DNA from: Paraprevotella xylaniphila YIT 11841
Lineage (GTDB): Bacteria > Bacteroidota > Bacteroidia > Bacteroidales > Bacteroidaceae
NCBI RefSeq assembly: GCF_000205165.1
Contig: NZ_GL883805.1
Location: 62,001 to 126,000, forward strand
Reading direction: 5' to 3'
DNA length: 64,000 nt
Positions 48,301 through 58,875 of this stretch are shown piece by piece; the first letter of the stretch is position 1, and every line of letters starts with the position of its first letter. The notes under the pieces are model-generated. The model worked only from the letters and a program-made list of their open reading frames with translations, was not told where the DNA came from and ran no database searches. The translations under genes were made by a program, and so were the position numbers.

Positions 48301-49899
48301 ATGAAAACAGATGCTAAGTCAACCATCGAAACCGGAAAAGCTATCCTGGGTATAGAATTCGGTTCTACACGAATCAAGGCGGTCCTGATTGATCCTGAGA
48401 ACCACCCCATCGCCCAAGGAAGTCATACTTGGGAAAACCAGTTGGTAGATGGCCTTTGGACATACAGTATAGAAGAAATATGGTATGGACTGCAAGATTG
48501 CTATGCCGATCTCCGTGCCAATGTAAAAAAGCAATATGACACAGAAATAGAGACCTTGGCAGCCATTGGCGTCAGCGCTATGATGCACGGCTACATGGCA
48601 TTCGACAAGAATGAAGAGATTCTGGTCCCTTTCCGTACATGGAGAAACACGAACACCGGGCAAGCCGCTGCAGCTCTATCCGAGCTTTTTGTCTACAACA
48701 TCCCTCTCAGATGGAGCATCTCTCATTTATATCAAGCCATACTGAACAACGAAAAGCATGTCAACGAAATAGATTTCCTGACTACGCTTGCGGGTTACGT
48801 ACATTGGCAACTTACGGGTGAAAAGGTATTGGGCATTGGCGATGCATCTGGCATGCTTCCCATCGACCCGGCCACCAAGAACTATTCGGCTGAAATGGTG
48901 GCCAAGTTTGACAAACTGGTTGCCCCCAAAGGATATGGTTGGAAACTGGAAAATATTCTCCCCAAGGTATTGAATGCTGGCGAAAATGCCGGCCTGCTCA
49001 CTCCTGAAGGAGTCAAGAGACTGGACGTATCCGGCAATTTGAAAGCTGGCATACCGCTTTGTCCCCCGGAGGGTGACGCCGGAACCGGTATGGTGGCCAC
49101 GAATGCAGTCAAACAACGTACCGGAAATGTTTCGGCCGGAACTTCTTCCTTCTCCATGATCGTATTGGAAAAGGAATTGTCCAAACCTTACGAGATGATA
49201 GACATGGTAACCACGCCGGACGGAAGCCTCGTCGCCATGGTACACTGCAACAACTGTACTTCCGACCTCAACGCATGGGTCAACCTTTTCAAGGAGTTCC
49301 AAGAACTTCAGGGCCAGCCCGTCGATATGGACGACATATACGGCAAGCTTTACAACCACGCACTCACAGGCCATCCGGATTGCGGTGGACTCGTATCCTA
49401 CAATTATTTCTCTGGCGAACCTGTTACCGGACTTGCCGAAGGCAGACCTTTATTTGTCCGCTCCGCCAATGACAAATTCAACTTGGCCAACTTTATGAGG
49501 GCACACTTATATGCTTCTGTCGGTGTTCTTAAGATTGGTAACGACATCCTTTTCAACGAAGAAAAAATCAGAGTGGACCGGATTACCGGCCACGGGGGCT
49601 TGTTCCGTACCAAGGGAGTAGGCCAACGGGTTTTGGCAGCAGCCATTAACTCTCCGATATCTGTCATGGAAACAGCCGGAGAAGGCGGTGCATGGGGAAT
49701 CGCCCTGTTGGGTTCCTACCTTGTAAACAACGAAAAGAAACAATCACTGGCTGACTTCTTGGACGAACATGTCTTTGCCGGTGATGCAGGCATAGAGGTT
49801 TCACCCACAGCAGAGGACGTGGAAGGCTTCAACAAATATATTGAAAACTATAAGGCCGGACTGCCCATTGAAGAAGCAGCCGTCCGGTTCAAAAGATAA
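48301..49899 (+). CDS. araB: Ribulokinase (FGGY family)
   Basis: A 532-residue sugar kinase: L-ribulose + ATP to L-ribulose-5-P. Motifs: [62 protein letters not shown]. It is shorter than E. coli AraB and of the Bacteroidetes type; substrate is inferred from the operon. Confidence 0.93.
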   Translation: MKTDAKSTIETGKAILGIEFGSTRIKAVLIDPENHPIAQGSHTWENQLVDGLWTYSIEEIWYGLQDCYADLRANVKKQYDTEIETLAAIGVSAMMHGYMAFDKNEEILVPFRTWRNTNTGQAAAALSELFVYNIPLRWSISHLYQAILNNEKHVNEIDFLTTLAGYVHWQLTGEKVLGIGDASGMLPIDPATKNYSAEMVAKFDKLVAPKGYGWKLENILPKVLNAGENAGLLTPEGVKRLDVSGNLKAGIPLCPPEGDAGTGMVATNAVKQRTGNVSAGTSSFSMIVLEKELSKPYEMIDMVTTPDGSLVAMVHCNNCTSDLNAWVNLFKEFQELQGQPVDMDDIYGKLYNHALTGHPDCGGLVSYNYFSGEPVTGLAEGRPLFVRSANDKFNLANFMRAHLYASVGVLKIGNDILFNEEKIRVDRITGHGGLFRTKGVGQRVLAAAINSPISVMETAGEGGAWGIALLGSYLVNNEKKQSLADFLDEHVFAGDAGIEVSPTAEDVEGFNKYIENYKAGLPIEEAAVRFKR

Positions 49900-49918
49900 A
49901 TATTCGGAATAAAACCAT

Positions 49919-49926
49919 TATCTTTG
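49919..49926 (+). promoter_or_regulatory. -7 element between araB and tkt
   Basis: TATCTTTG, a full -7 match about 70 bp before the transketolase ATG; no -33 TTG. May give extra transcription of tkt-rpiB when arabinose is absent. Confidence 0.4.
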
Positions 49927-49996
49927 TTCTTATAAAATACAAAAAAACAGGATTTAAAACTGTTTAAGTATGGATTCAATTTAAAATTTAGTGAAT

Positions 49997-52012
49997 ATGA
50001 ATAGCAAACAAGTAATGAACCACGCAGCCGACAACATCCGTATCCTGGCTGCTTCCATGGTTGAAAAGGCCAAATCCGGCCACCCGGGCGGTGCAATGGG
50101 TGGTGCTGACTTCATCAACGTATTGTACTCCGAATTTTTGCAATATGATCCGGCTAATCCTAAATGGGAAGGACGCGACCGTTTCTTTCTCGACCCCGGA
50201 CACATGGCTCCCATGCTCTATTCGCAATTGGCCCTCATCGGCAAGTTCACGCTTGACGAACTGAAACAGTTGCGCCAATGGGGTTCTCCCACCCCGGGCC
50301 ATCCCGAAGTAGACGTAATGCGCGGCATCGAAAACACTTCAGGTCCGTTGGGACAGGGACACGTGTTCGCCGTTGGTGCAGCCATCGCTGCCAAGTTTTT
50401 GGCCGCACGTACCGGCAATCCGACTTTTGCCAAAGAGACCATCTACGCATATATTTCCGACGGGGGCATCCAGGAAGAAATCTCCCAAGGTGCCGGACGT
50501 ATTGCAGGTTGCCTCGGCCTGGACAACCTGATCATGTTCTACGACTCCAACGACATCCAACTTTCTACCGAGACCAAGGATGTAACAACCGAGGACACAG
50601 CCATGAAATACCGTGCATGGAACTGGAACGTCATTGAAATCAACGGTAACGACTGCGAACAGATTCGCGAGGCGTTAAACGCTGCAAAAGCAGAAAACCA
50701 ACGTCCTACATTGATTATCGGTAAGTGTATCATGGGCAAGGGTGCCCGTAAGGACGACAACTCTTCCTACGAACATAACTGTAAGACACACGGTGCTCCT
50801 CTCGGTGGAGACGCTTATAAGAACACCATGGTGAACCTCGGTGCAGACCCGGAAAATCCGTTCGTGATTTTCGACGACGTGAAGGAACTTTATGCCAAAC
50901 GTGCCGAAGAACTGAAAGGTATCGTAGCCGCCCGCGTGGAAGAAGAAAAAGCATGGGCTTCTGCCAATCCCGAAAAAGCAGCACAACAGGCCGAATGGTT
51001 CAGCGGAGCAGCGCCCAAGGTGGACTGGACTGCCATCAAACAGAAAGCAGGTGATGCCACCCGTAACGCCTCTGCTGCCGTACTGGGCGCATTGGCAGAA
51101 CAAGTGCCCAACATGATTTGCGCTTCGGCCGACCTTTCCAATTCTGATAAGACCGACGGCTTCCTGAAGAAGACACACGCCTTTACTTCCGGTGATTTCA
51201 GCGGTGCGTTCTTCCAAGCTGGCGTAGCCGAGCTGACCATGGCCTGCTGCTGCATCGGTATGATGCTCCACGGCGGTGTCATTGCTGCTTGCGGTACATT
51301 CTTCGTATTCTCGGACTATATGAAACCGGCCGTACGTATGGCAGCTTTGATGCAAGTTCCTGTGAAATTCATTTGGACACACGACGCATTCCGTGTAGGC
51401 GAAGACGGCCCGACCCATGAACCGGTTGAACAAGAGGCACAAATCCGCCTGATGGAAAAGCTGAAGAACCATCATGGCCAGAATTCCTTGCTCGTGCTCC
51501 GTCCTGCTGACGCAGAAGAGACTACAGCATGTTGGAAACTCGCCATGGAGAACACCGACACTCCGTCCGCCCTCATCCTTTCCCGCCAAAACATTGAGAT
51601 GTTGCCGGAAGGAAATGATTATAGCCAGGCAGCCAAAGGTGCTTATATCGTTGCCGGTTCCGATGAGAATCCTGACGTTATCCTCGTGGCTTCCGGTTCC
51701 GAAGTATCTACGCTCGTGGCGGGTGCAGCCTTGTTACGGGCAGACGGTGTGAAAGTACGCATCGTAAGCTGCCCGTCAGAAGGTTTGTTCCGTAGCCAAT
51801 GTCCGTGTTATCAGGAAGAGATTCTGCCCGCCGGTGCCAAGATATTCGGCCTCACCGCCGGTCTGCCCGTCAACCTCCAAGGTCTGGTAGGTGCCAACGG
51901 CAAGGTGTTCGGCTTGGAAAGCTTCGGTTTCTCGGCTCCCTACAAGGTGCTCGATGAGAAACTCGGCTTCACGGCACTGAACGTGTACAACCAAGTCAAA
52001 GAAATGCTCTGA
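49997..52012 (+). CDS. tkt: Transketolase
   Basis: A 671-residue thiamine diphosphate enzyme moving two-carbon units between sugar phosphates. Visible: KSGHPGGAMGGADF, FFLDPGHMAPMLY, GSPTPGHPEVD, TSGPLGQG, the ThDP motif in SDGGIQEEIS, and EDGPTHEPVEQEAQ. The SDGG version of the GDG motif is what I recall for Bacteroides. ATG at 49997 chosen; a GTG at 49991 would add two residues. It feeds on xylulose-5-P from the arabinose enzymes. Confidence 0.96.
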   Translation: MNSKQVMNHAADNIRILAASMVEKAKSGHPGGAMGGADFINVLYSEFLQYDPANPKWEGRDRFFLDPGHMAPMLYSQLALIGKFTLDELKQLRQWGSPTPGHPEVDVMRGIENTSGPLGQGHVFAVGAAIAAKFLAARTGNPTFAKETIYAYISDGGIQEEISQGAGRIAGCLGLDNLIMFYDSNDIQLSTETKDVTTEDTAMKYRAWNWNVIEINGNDCEQIREALNAAKAENQRPTLIIGKCIMGKGARKDDNSSYEHNCKTHGAPLGGDAYKNTMVNLGADPENPFVIFDDVKELYAKRAEELKGIVAARVEEEKAWASANPEKAAQQAEWFSGAAPKVDWTAIKQKAGDATRNASAAVLGALAEQVPNMICASADLSNSDKTDGFLKKTHAFTSGDFSGAFFQAGVAELTMACCCIGMMLHGGVIAACGTFFVFSDYMKPAVRMAALMQVPVKFIWTHDAFRVGEDGPTHEPVEQEAQIRLMEKLKNHHGQNSLLVLRPADAEETTACWKLAMENTDTPSALILSRQNIEMLPEGNDYSQAAKGAYIVAGSDENPDVILVASGSEVSTLVAGAALLRADGVKVRIVSCPSEGLFRSQCPCYQEEILPAGAKIFGLTAGLPVNLQGLVGANGKVFGLESFGFSAPYKVLDEKLGFTALNVYNQVKEML

Positions 52013-52455
52013 TGATGAAAGTGAAGACTGTCGGTCTGGCCTCAGACCACGCAGGGTATGCACTCAAGCAATTCGTGAAGGAATACCTGGCCGAAAAAGG
52101 CTATGCCTACAAGGACTTTGGTACGGATTCCGAAGCCAGTTGCGACTACGCCGATTATGCCCATCCTTTGGCACGAGCCGTAGAAGACGGCGAATGCTAT
52201 CCGGGCATAGCTATATGCGGCAGTGGCGAAGGTATCAGCATGACGCTGAACAAGCACCAAGGCATACGCGCAGGCTTGAGTTGGATTCCGGAAATCGCCC
52301 ATTTGTGCCGTCAGCACAACGATGCCAATGTGTTGGTCATGCCGGGACGTTTCATCGATACGGAAATGGCACGCAAAATCATGGACGAATTCTTCGCCAC
52401 GGATTTCGAGGGCGGTCGTCATCAAAAACGGATAGACAAAATGCCGGTAAAATAA
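52012..52455 (+). CDS. rpiB: Ribose-5-phosphate isomerase B
   Basis: A 147-residue isomerase of ribose-5-P and ribulose-5-P. LASDHAGYALK at the start, CGSGEGISM with the catalytic Cys, and NDANVLVMPGR. Its ATG shares one base with the tkt stop (TGATG), so the two are translationally coupled. Last gene of the operon. Confidence 0.96.
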   Translation: MMKVKTVGLASDHAGYALKQFVKEYLAEKGYAYKDFGTDSEASCDYADYAHPLARAVEDGECYPGIAICGSGEGISMTLNKHQGIRAGLSWIPEIAHLCRQHNDANVLVMPGRFIDTEMARKIMDEFFATDFEGGRHQKRIDKMPVK

Positions 52456-52480
52456 TCCGCGTCTTTCCTTTTTTCATATC

Positions 52481-52520
52481 ATACAGCCGCAATCCTTCAT
52501 AAAGGATTGCGGCTGTATTT
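52481..52520 (+). terminator. Terminator of the arabinose/pentose operon
   Basis: A perfect 17-bp stem (52481-52497 with 52502-52518), 4-base loop, then T residues. Strong. Confidence 0.92.
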
Positions 52521-52560
52521 CTAATATGGGGGATTTACTCGGGAAAATCCCTGTTCTATC

Positions 52561-52591
52561 TTTCTTAATCACCGGAAAATCATTACATTTG
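52561..52591 (+). promoter_or_regulatory. Promoter of the macroglobulin-like gene
   Basis: TTTC (52561-52564), 19 bases, TACATTTG (52584-52591). The -7 box is a full match, the -33 box one base off. Start near 52598. Confidence 0.6.
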
Positions 52592-52644
52592 CACATAAGC
52601 TTGAACCAAGGGGTTTGCAAGATAAAATCCAAAAAGAATACATC

Positions 52645-55377
52645 ATGAAAAAAATTCTACTTTGGCTGAATGCCATCTTCATTCTGTGCTCATCCACCTC
52701 GACACAAAACCCAACAGATGTACCGGGCATAGATACCCTAGCCTCCCGTGTAAAACTTTTCGGAGAAACCTTGCCACAAGAGAAAGTGTACCTGCACATA
52801 GACAACACTTGCTATTTCGTAGGCGACACCATTTGGTACAAAGGTTACGTAACCCGCAGCGACAAAGAAACCCTCACGGACTTGAGCCGTATCCTGTACG
52901 TGGAGTTACTCACACCGGACGGTTATCTGGTGGAACGCCAGCAGCTGGAAATGCCGGACGGCACGGCACACGGTGCTTTTCTGCTCACCGACTCCCTGTA
53001 CGCCGGGTATTACGAACTACGAGCCTATACACGTTGGATGCTGAACTTCGGCTGTTATGAACATCCTCACTCCCCCTACACAGAAGAGATGTTTTACAAC
53101 AAACAGATGGCAAAAGATTACTTCCGCGACTACGACAAGCTCTACTCACGTGTGTTTCCCGTATTCGATCGTCCGTCCTCTCCCGGCACTTACCCAAAAG
53201 ACATGACGCTTCGCCCTCTGCGACGATACTTCCGCACACGGAAAGGGAAACCGGACATGGACTTGAAATTCTATCCGGAAGGGGGCACACTCGTGGCCGG
53301 ACTACCCGGACACGTGGCCTTCGAACTGAACGATGAGAACGGACAGCATGTCGATGCAGAACTCACAATATACGATTGTCATGAGCAGATTGTTGCACGT
53401 ACGCATACCGTCCATCGCGGACGCGGCACGTTCTACATCCCCCAAGTCTCAGCCGAAGAAAGATACAAAGCCGTATTCCGATACGGGAAATATGAATATG
53501 AAGTGGAATTACCAGAAGTTGAGGATACAGGATGCACGTTGCGCATCACACAAAATGACAGCCTGGTCCATACCCGGATAGAAAGTCATGGACTGTCCGA
53601 CGAGAAAATCGGCTTACAAATCCTACACGGTGGAGCCACACAGGCTTTCTTGGCCTTAGGGCTGGACAGTCAAGGAAAAGCCTCAGCAGATATTCCGGCC
53701 GACAGCTTGGCTGAAGGAGTGAACCAAATGACCCTCTTCGACGGACGTGGACACATCTTGGCCGAACGCCTTTTCTTCGTCAACCACCATACCCCTTCAC
53801 GTACATTACTGACCGTAGACGGAGTAAAAAGAGAATATGCACCGTTCGAGCCTATAGAAATACGTCTGAAACTCCATGCCTCCCTACCTGACTCTGCCCG
53901 GTTGTCCATTTCCGTACGTGACCACAGTACGGATGAATCAACCTATGACAACGGCACAATACTTACCGAAATGCTGCTTTGCAGTGACCTGAAAGGCTTC
54001 GTGGAGGACCCGGGATATTATTTCGAAGCAGACGACAGTATACACCGCCGCAATCTCGACCTGCTCATGCTCGTACAGGGATGGCGGCGCTACGAATGGC
54101 ACGAGATGGCAGGCGTGGAACCGTTCCGCCTGTCTTTCTATCCCGAACGGATGCAAACCCTGACAGGCAGCGTGCATCCCACCTACTCACTCTTGCCAGA
54201 AGCCGACTATGGCGATACTATCTACATCCCGGGGATGGGAAAAGAGCTTCCCCTCTACACTACGGCCGGCACGCCGTTTTCGTTGGACGACCTTTACGGC
54301 ACGACTTACAGCGGCAAGATGAAAAAGGAAGTGACCGTGACAGCCACTTTCGCCCAAGGCACTGACATCGTGGAAGCCTCACAGGACACCAAAGGAGGGC
54401 GTTTCACCATGCTCTCCCCCATCCTGCACGGTGATTGCAGCCTCTTCCTGACGGCTACGGACTCCACCAAATTCAGCAAGCGGAAGGAGAAACGGAATTA
54501 CAAGGAGTTCCACGACGAAGAAGCCTACCCGGACTATTACGTGAAGCAAGACCGCTTCTATCCCGTCTTCCCCAAGCCATACAGCTATTATCATGATGCC
54601 GTATTCGAAAACATGGAAAACACGTCACTTCTGCCGGACAGTCTGGTTTCGGGCACGCACCTTATGTCTGCCGTGACCGTATGCAACAAGCGCGGCGGTT
54701 TGCGCAAACTCAACCTGAAGAAACCCACGCTCGTGGTGGATGCCTACGAGGCGTTCAACCTGGCAGCAGATTACGGACTGAACTCTGGCATGTATGACTG
54801 GCGCACTTTTACCAAACAAGTCTGCACAGCCTACATCGGCGACATGAACCAGTCCCGCCATTACTTCATACAGGAACGTTACGACAGCCTGCCGCTCAAC
54901 CACAAGGACAAGACATTACCTGTGGGAGTGGCCATCACCAACCAAACGGAAGCCGTACGCCGCAAATACCACAAGCTCTACAATCTGGACAAACTTTACA
55001 TCTACACCGACTATTCCCCCCGCGAGGAAAACAGTTGGAAGTACAGCGGTACAGACCAACCCGACGTGGTGGTAGACTACCGCCTTTTCCCGGGTGAAGC
55101 ACGACAATACACCTTCCGTGACCGCCGTTACCTCGTGAGAGGCTACTCCGTGTGCAAGGACTTCTATCACCCGGACTATAGCCGGCGTCCCCTGCCTGGC
55201 ACTGCAGACTATCGCCGCACGCTGTATTGGAATCCCGAAGTGAAGTTCAATGCACAAGGAGAGGCACAGCTACGTTTTTACAATAACAACAAAAGAACCA
55301 CCTTATCCATAGAGGCGGAAGGAATAACCCGAACAGGACTTCCTGTAACCACAACTCTTTCCCTTTCATCCAAATAG
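52645..55377 (+). CDS. Secreted MG2/macroglobulin-like protein
   Basis: A 910-residue exported protein with a signal peptide (MKKILLWLNAIFILCSS). It begins with a macroglobulin-like domain (VYLHIDNTCYFVGDTIWYKGYV, LYVELLTPDG, YYELRAYTRWMLN), as in other large Bacteroidetes MG2 proteins, then further beta domains (GGTLVAGLPGHVAFELNDENG), and ends with YWNPEVKFNAQGEAQLRFYNN. No thioester or protease motif. An upstream in-frame TTG at 52615 lies before the better ATG at 52645. It stands alone between a strong terminator and the next promoter; function unknown. Confidence 0.75.
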   Translation: MKKILLWLNAIFILCSSTSTQNPTDVPGIDTLASRVKLFGETLPQEKVYLHIDNTCYFVGDTIWYKGYVTRSDKETLTDLSRILYVELLTPDGYLVERQQLEMPDGTAHGAFLLTDSLYAGYYELRAYTRWMLNFGCYEHPHSPYTEEMFYNKQMAKDYFRDYDKLYSRVFPVFDRPSSPGTYPKDMTLRPLRRYFRTRKGKPDMDLKFYPEGGTLVAGLPGHVAFELNDENGQHVDAELTIYDCHEQIVARTHTVHRGRGTFYIPQVSAEERYKAVFRYGKYEYEVELPEVEDTGCTLRITQNDSLVHTRIESHGLSDEKIGLQILHGGATQAFLALGLDSQGKASADIPADSLAEGVNQMTLFDGRGHILAERLFFVNHHTPSRTLLTVDGVKREYAPFEPIEIRLKLHASLPDSARLSISVRDHSTDESTYDNGTILTEMLLCSDLKGFVEDPGYYFEADDSIHRRNLDLLMLVQGWRRYEWHEMAGVEPFRLSFYPERMQTLTGSVHPTYSLLPEADYGDTIYIPGMGKELPLYTTAGTPFSLDDLYGTTYSGKMKKEVTVTATFAQGTDIVEASQDTKGGRFTMLSPILHGDCSLFLTATDSTKFSKRKEKRNYKEFHDEEAYPDYYVKQDRFYPVFPKPYSYYHDAVFENMENTSLLPDSLVSGTHLMSAVTVCNKRGGLRKLNLKKPTLVVDAYEAFNLAADYGLNSGMYDWRTFTKQVCTAYIGDMNQSRHYFIQERYDSLPLNHKDKTLPVGVAITNQTEAVRRKYHKLYNLDKLYIYTDYSPREENSWKYSGTDQPDVVVDYRLFPGEARQYTFRDRRYLVRGYSVCKDFYHPDYSRRPLPGTADYRRTLYWNPEVKFNAQGEAQLRFYNNNKRTTLSIEAEGITRTGLPVTTTLSLSSK

Positions 55378-55420
55378 ACCATTTCTGTCTCATATAAGAA
55401 CACTTCCGCCCTAAAATTAA

Positions 55421-55438
55421 GTCCTACCTTTGTAGGAC
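55421..55438 (+). promoter_or_regulatory. -7 element inside a perfect palindrome
   Basis: TACCTTTG (55425-55432) lies within gtccta-N6-taggac (55421-55438), a perfect 6-bp inverted repeat. No clear -33 box. The overlap suggests repressor control of the phosphatidyltransferase gene. Confidence 0.55.
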
Positions 55439-55471
55439 ATTCATATTTTTTACACAGATAAAAATACAACA

Positions 55472-56167
55472 ATGGGAAAAGAATCAGCAGAAAGAATTCA
55501 AACTTCCCTTCTCAGCAAAGCCGAGAAGAAAGCACTGGTATGGTTAGCCCAAAGACAACCCGGATGGATGACTTCGGACACATTGACTTATATCGGCGTA
55601 TTGGGTACAGTAATTTATGCCATAGGGGGATGGCTGTCGAATACAGACATCAAATATTTGTGGCTTTCATCGTTCGGGTTGGTACTTCATTGGTACGGCG
55701 ACAGCCTGGACGGCACACTGGCACGTTTCCGTAATACCCAACGGCCGGTATACGGTTTCTTCATCGACCATACATTGGATGCCGTCACCACCTGCCTCAT
55801 CTTTCTTGGTGCCGGACTTTCTCCAATGTTCCGCATGGATGTGGCATTGGCTGCCTTGGCAGGCTATTTGAGCCTTTCCATTTACACTTACGTATGTACT
55901 ATCGTCAAGGAAGAATTCTGCCTGACGTACGGCAAACTCGGTCCTACAGAATTCCGTTTGCTGCTTATCCTTTTAAACATACTCTACATGTACACGTCAT
56001 GGTCCGAATGGCATGTCGACTGGCGGGGCATCGAATGGGGAATATTCGACATCTTGGGCACCCTCATTACTATTATCCTTTTCTGTATCTTCTTGGTACA
56101 GTTCATGAAAGACCGTGCCGCATTTGCCAAACAAGACCCACTCAAGCCCTACAGCAAACAAAAATAA
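55472..56167 (+). CDS. CDP-alcohol phosphatidyltransferase family protein
   Basis: A 231-residue inner-membrane enzyme joining a CDP-activated group to an alcohol during phospholipid synthesis. The family motif is present with one extra spacer residue: D77, D80-G81, A84-R85, then nine residues, G95, D99, D103 (GDSLDGTLARF...GFFIDHTLD). About six helices. Product (PI, archaetidyl-type or other phospholipid) cannot be told. Single-gene unit. Confidence 0.9.
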   Translation: MGKESAERIQTSLLSKAEKKALVWLAQRQPGWMTSDTLTYIGVLGTVIYAIGGWLSNTDIKYLWLSSFGLVLHWYGDSLDGTLARFRNTQRPVYGFFIDHTLDAVTTCLIFLGAGLSPMFRMDVALAALAGYLSLSIYTYVCTIVKEEFCLTYGKLGPTEFRLLLILLNILYMYTSWSEWHVDWRGIEWGIFDILGTLITIILFCIFLVQFMKDRAAFAKQDPLKPYSKQK

Positions 56168-56202
56168 GAAGGACTACTGAAAATAACATACACACATTTC
56201 TT

Positions 56203-56240
56203 AAATGGCAAGTTTCTGCACATGCAAAAACTTGCCATTT
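56203..56240. terminator. Terminator between convergent genes
   Basis: aaatggcaagttt (56203-56215) pairs perfectly with aaacttgccattt (56228-56240). Serves the phosphatidyltransferase gene and the DUF5686 gene from the other side. Confidence 0.85.
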
Positions 56241-56261
56241 CCCATCCTTGATGCCTGATGT

Positions 56262-58820
56262 CTAAAACGACACGCTCATCGTACAGCGCACGCCTCGCTT
56301 TTGTATCCCTGGATTATCGCGATAGTTCAAACGCCAGACATAATCAAGGCGCATGAACTTGAATATATTTTCGATGCCTACACTGGCTTCCATATAAGGC
56401 GCACGGCCCATCACGCCCGATCCGGCAGGAAAAACATACAACCCATTGCCCTCTTTCATGGGATTGTTCTTATTTGTCAAATGCCCCCACAGCCCCCTGA
56501 AGCAAAGCACTTCCCTCCATTTTAATTTTTTGATGAGAGGAAGGCGGTTCAATATCAACCCGTTCATATAATACGTCACATCCCACGATATGTATTCATC
56601 ATTAATGAACTCTACGGCATTCATATTCGTATAAGCTTCCGGCTGAATCGTATAAGTCAGGTTGGCATTAGGCAAAATCAACAAGGGATAAGGCACTTTG
56701 TTCCACACCTTCCCGGCTTTGCCTATCACATCCACAAAACCGAAAGCCGAAAACCACAAACGTTTCTGCACGCCCAATTCCGTACGTTGGTAATCATACG
56801 AAGAACCTAAGAAACCTTGTTTCGACATGGTATGTTCCAAATTAAAAACCAACGCATCATACGTAATCGGTATTCGTTCATCATGGGTTTGATAAAACTT
56901 CTCATTCTTACCATAACGGAATTTCAGTTCCAATTCCGTCATGTCATACTTTCTCACAGGCGTCACGGCTCCATCGGCACCTATACGGTCGAACCGGGCA
57001 TAATCCGTGGCATACTCACGGAAGTTACGAATGACGGCGTTGTACGATATACCGTTATAATGCTCGCGGCTGTACGTCAATTCGGCATTACGCAAATACG
57101 TTGCCCGCGTGTCTTTCTTCCGCTTGATGGCCAAGAGCACATTATCTTTACTGGTGTACATGTACTGCTGCCCCAACTTGTTGATGTCATACATGTATTC
57201 AAAACGGAGCGAGTGCATAGGAAATTCCTTACGGTACGTCTTTCGGTCGTTGAACGAATATTCCACCAAGGCATCATACTTCATCTTGTTGTCCTTCGTT
57301 CCGTATGCCGCATATCCCTCTACGAACCAATTCTTACTCAACTGAGGGGTCGTAGCCCCTCCCACGCGGAAACGGGCACCTTCGATGGCATTACCATTGA
57401 TAGTGGAATTCATCGGACCAAACTCAAACTTGTTCTTATCCGGCACCTTACTCGTAGGAACATAGCCCGACACCAAGACAGAAACCACTTTCTCCGTCAC
57501 GGCAAAGAGCGGGACAGAACGCAATTTCGCCATCAGCTTCTCCATAGAGTTCGGATTTCTCTTGACTGCTTCTTGCGGACGAACTTCTTCCCAAAAATCC
57601 TCCGTACGGCTATAAGCCTCTTTTTGTGTAATAACCGGTGCGCTTTCCTTGAATATTTGTTCTTGCCCGCCTTCCGGTGCCTCAAACGACTGATGGGTAT
57701 ATACATTCAAACGTCTCGCATAAAAGCCTTTCGACTTCTCACTCAGCTTAAAATCCACACTGATGTCATCTTTCGTAATGACACGGGTACCATCCGGCTC
57801 GCGTTCGAAGTTTTGCGCGATAGTCATTCTGGAAATGAAATTCAGATTGATATCCTGTGCCACATTGAGTATCGCTTTACGGACAAAATAAGTGGAGTCC
57901 AACGTCACATATAAGTGCCCTGTAAACCCAAACGACTCGGACGCAAAAGGAACGAAAGCCAAGTCCGCACACCTGTCACCCTCCACATCCAACGTGTCAA
58001 GCAGGTAATATTTATAAAAAGTCGGCCCGATGGAAGAAAGCGGACTCACGAAACGTTGCAAGAACAAAGGCACGTTATTCTGGTAAATGTCAACCTCACG
58101 AAAGACTTCATCCAGAAACTGCTGTATCCCGTCACGCGAAAAGACCTCGTCTACTCCGGACGACTTGTCGCCCTTCACCACCGTCTTCTCAGCCCTCGGG
58201 TCGCGACGGTAATACACCGTCTGTACTTTTTCTTTCTCCGAAATCGGAAGGATTGTCGTACCGACCTCCAACGTATCTACAAACTCCGACAGGAAATCGA
58301 ATTTCCCTGTTTTTCCATCCTTCTTAGGTTTCGGTTTATAATCGTTTTTCGCTATCACAATCTTTTCATACTGATCGTAACAGAAGTAATCGTGGTTACG
58401 TGGGTCGTTGCTGTCCCTCCGTGCAATAACCTGCTTTACGAAAGCCACAGCCGGGTTTTCTTTCCTCCTATACTTCTCCCTTTTCGGCTTTACCGTTACT
58501 TCGTGTAAAGCAATCTCGCTTTCCCGCATTCGGATCTTAAAATGATTGGTTCGTCCCGGTACCACTTTCAGATGTTGGGTGTCATACCCCATATAAACTA
58601 CTTCCAACACTTTTCCCGACGTACGGGTAGAAAGAGAAAAGTGCCCGTCGATATCGGTCGTAGTACCGATATTCGTCCCTTTAAACACAATCGTGACAGA
58701 AGGCAGGGCTTCTCCCGTAACCGAATCGGTAACAATGCCTTTTACTATCGTATGTTGGCCGAATGCCATGCCGACTCCTACCGTCAGGCACAGCCACATG
58801 AAAATAATTCTTTTTCCCAT
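56262..58820 (-). CDS. DUF5686/carboxypeptidase-regulatory-like outer-membrane protein
   Basis: An 852-residue exported protein. Signal peptide 1-22; a carboxypeptidase-like regulatory domain (about 24-110: VKGIVTDSVTGEALPSVTIVFKGTN, TTTDIDGHFSL); then DUF5686 (RRKENPAVAFVKQVIARRDSNDP, YDQYEKIVI). The second half is rich in aromatic strands and ends in MSVSF, as for an outer-membrane barrel. Same starting domain as SusC-like receptors but without a TonB plug. Role unknown. It is 55 bp past the polyene cluster and may be separately transcribed. Confidence 0.82.
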   Translation of the reverse strand: MGKRIIFMWLCLTVGVGMAFGQHTIVKGIVTDSVTGEALPSVTIVFKGTNIGTTTDIDGHFSLSTRTSGKVLEVVYMGYDTQHLKVVPGRTNHFKIRMRESEIALHEVTVKPKREKYRRKENPAVAFVKQVIARRDSNDPRNHDYFCYDQYEKIVIAKNDYKPKPKKDGKTGKFDFLSEFVDTLEVGTTILPISEKEKVQTVYYRRDPRAEKTVVKGDKSSGVDEVFSRDGIQQFLDEVFREVDIYQNNVPLFLQRFVSPLSSIGPTFYKYYLLDTLDVEGDRCADLAFVPFASESFGFTGHLYVTLDSTYFVRKAILNVAQDINLNFISRMTIAQNFEREPDGTRVITKDDISVDFKLSEKSKGFYARRLNVYTHQSFEAPEGGQEQIFKESAPVITQKEAYSRTEDFWEEVRPQEAVKRNPNSMEKLMAKLRSVPLFAVTEKVVSVLVSGYVPTSKVPDKNKFEFGPMNSTINGNAIEGARFRVGGATTPQLSKNWFVEGYAAYGTKDNKMKYDALVEYSFNDRKTYRKEFPMHSLRFEYMYDINKLGQQYMYTSKDNVLLAIKRKKDTRATYLRNAELTYSREHYNGISYNAVIRNFREYATDYARFDRIGADGAVTPVRKYDMTELELKFRYGKNEKFYQTHDERIPITYDALVFNLEHTMSKQGFLGSSYDYQRTELGVQKRLWFSAFGFVDVIGKAGKVWNKVPYPLLILPNANLTYTIQPEAYTNMNAVEFINDEYISWDVTYYMNGLILNRLPLIKKLKWREVLCFRGLWGHLTNKNNPMKEGNGLYVFPAGSGVMGRAPYMEASVGIENIFKFMRLDYVWRLNYRDNPGIQKRGVRCTMSVSF

Positions 58821-58875
58821 AAACCTAATACCTTATCTTAAACCTTATCTCTTTGCCCGACTATACCTATCCTGG

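Noticed and set aside
49945..49965. Short stem between araB and tkt
   Set aside because: Only 6 bp and no T-run; too weak to call a terminator.
50675..51589. 304-residue ORF on the minus strand
   Set aside because: Antisense to transketolase, which has full family motifs.
56817..57914. 365-residue ORF on the plus strand
   Set aside because: Shadow of the DUF5686 gene on the opposite strand; no recognisable features.
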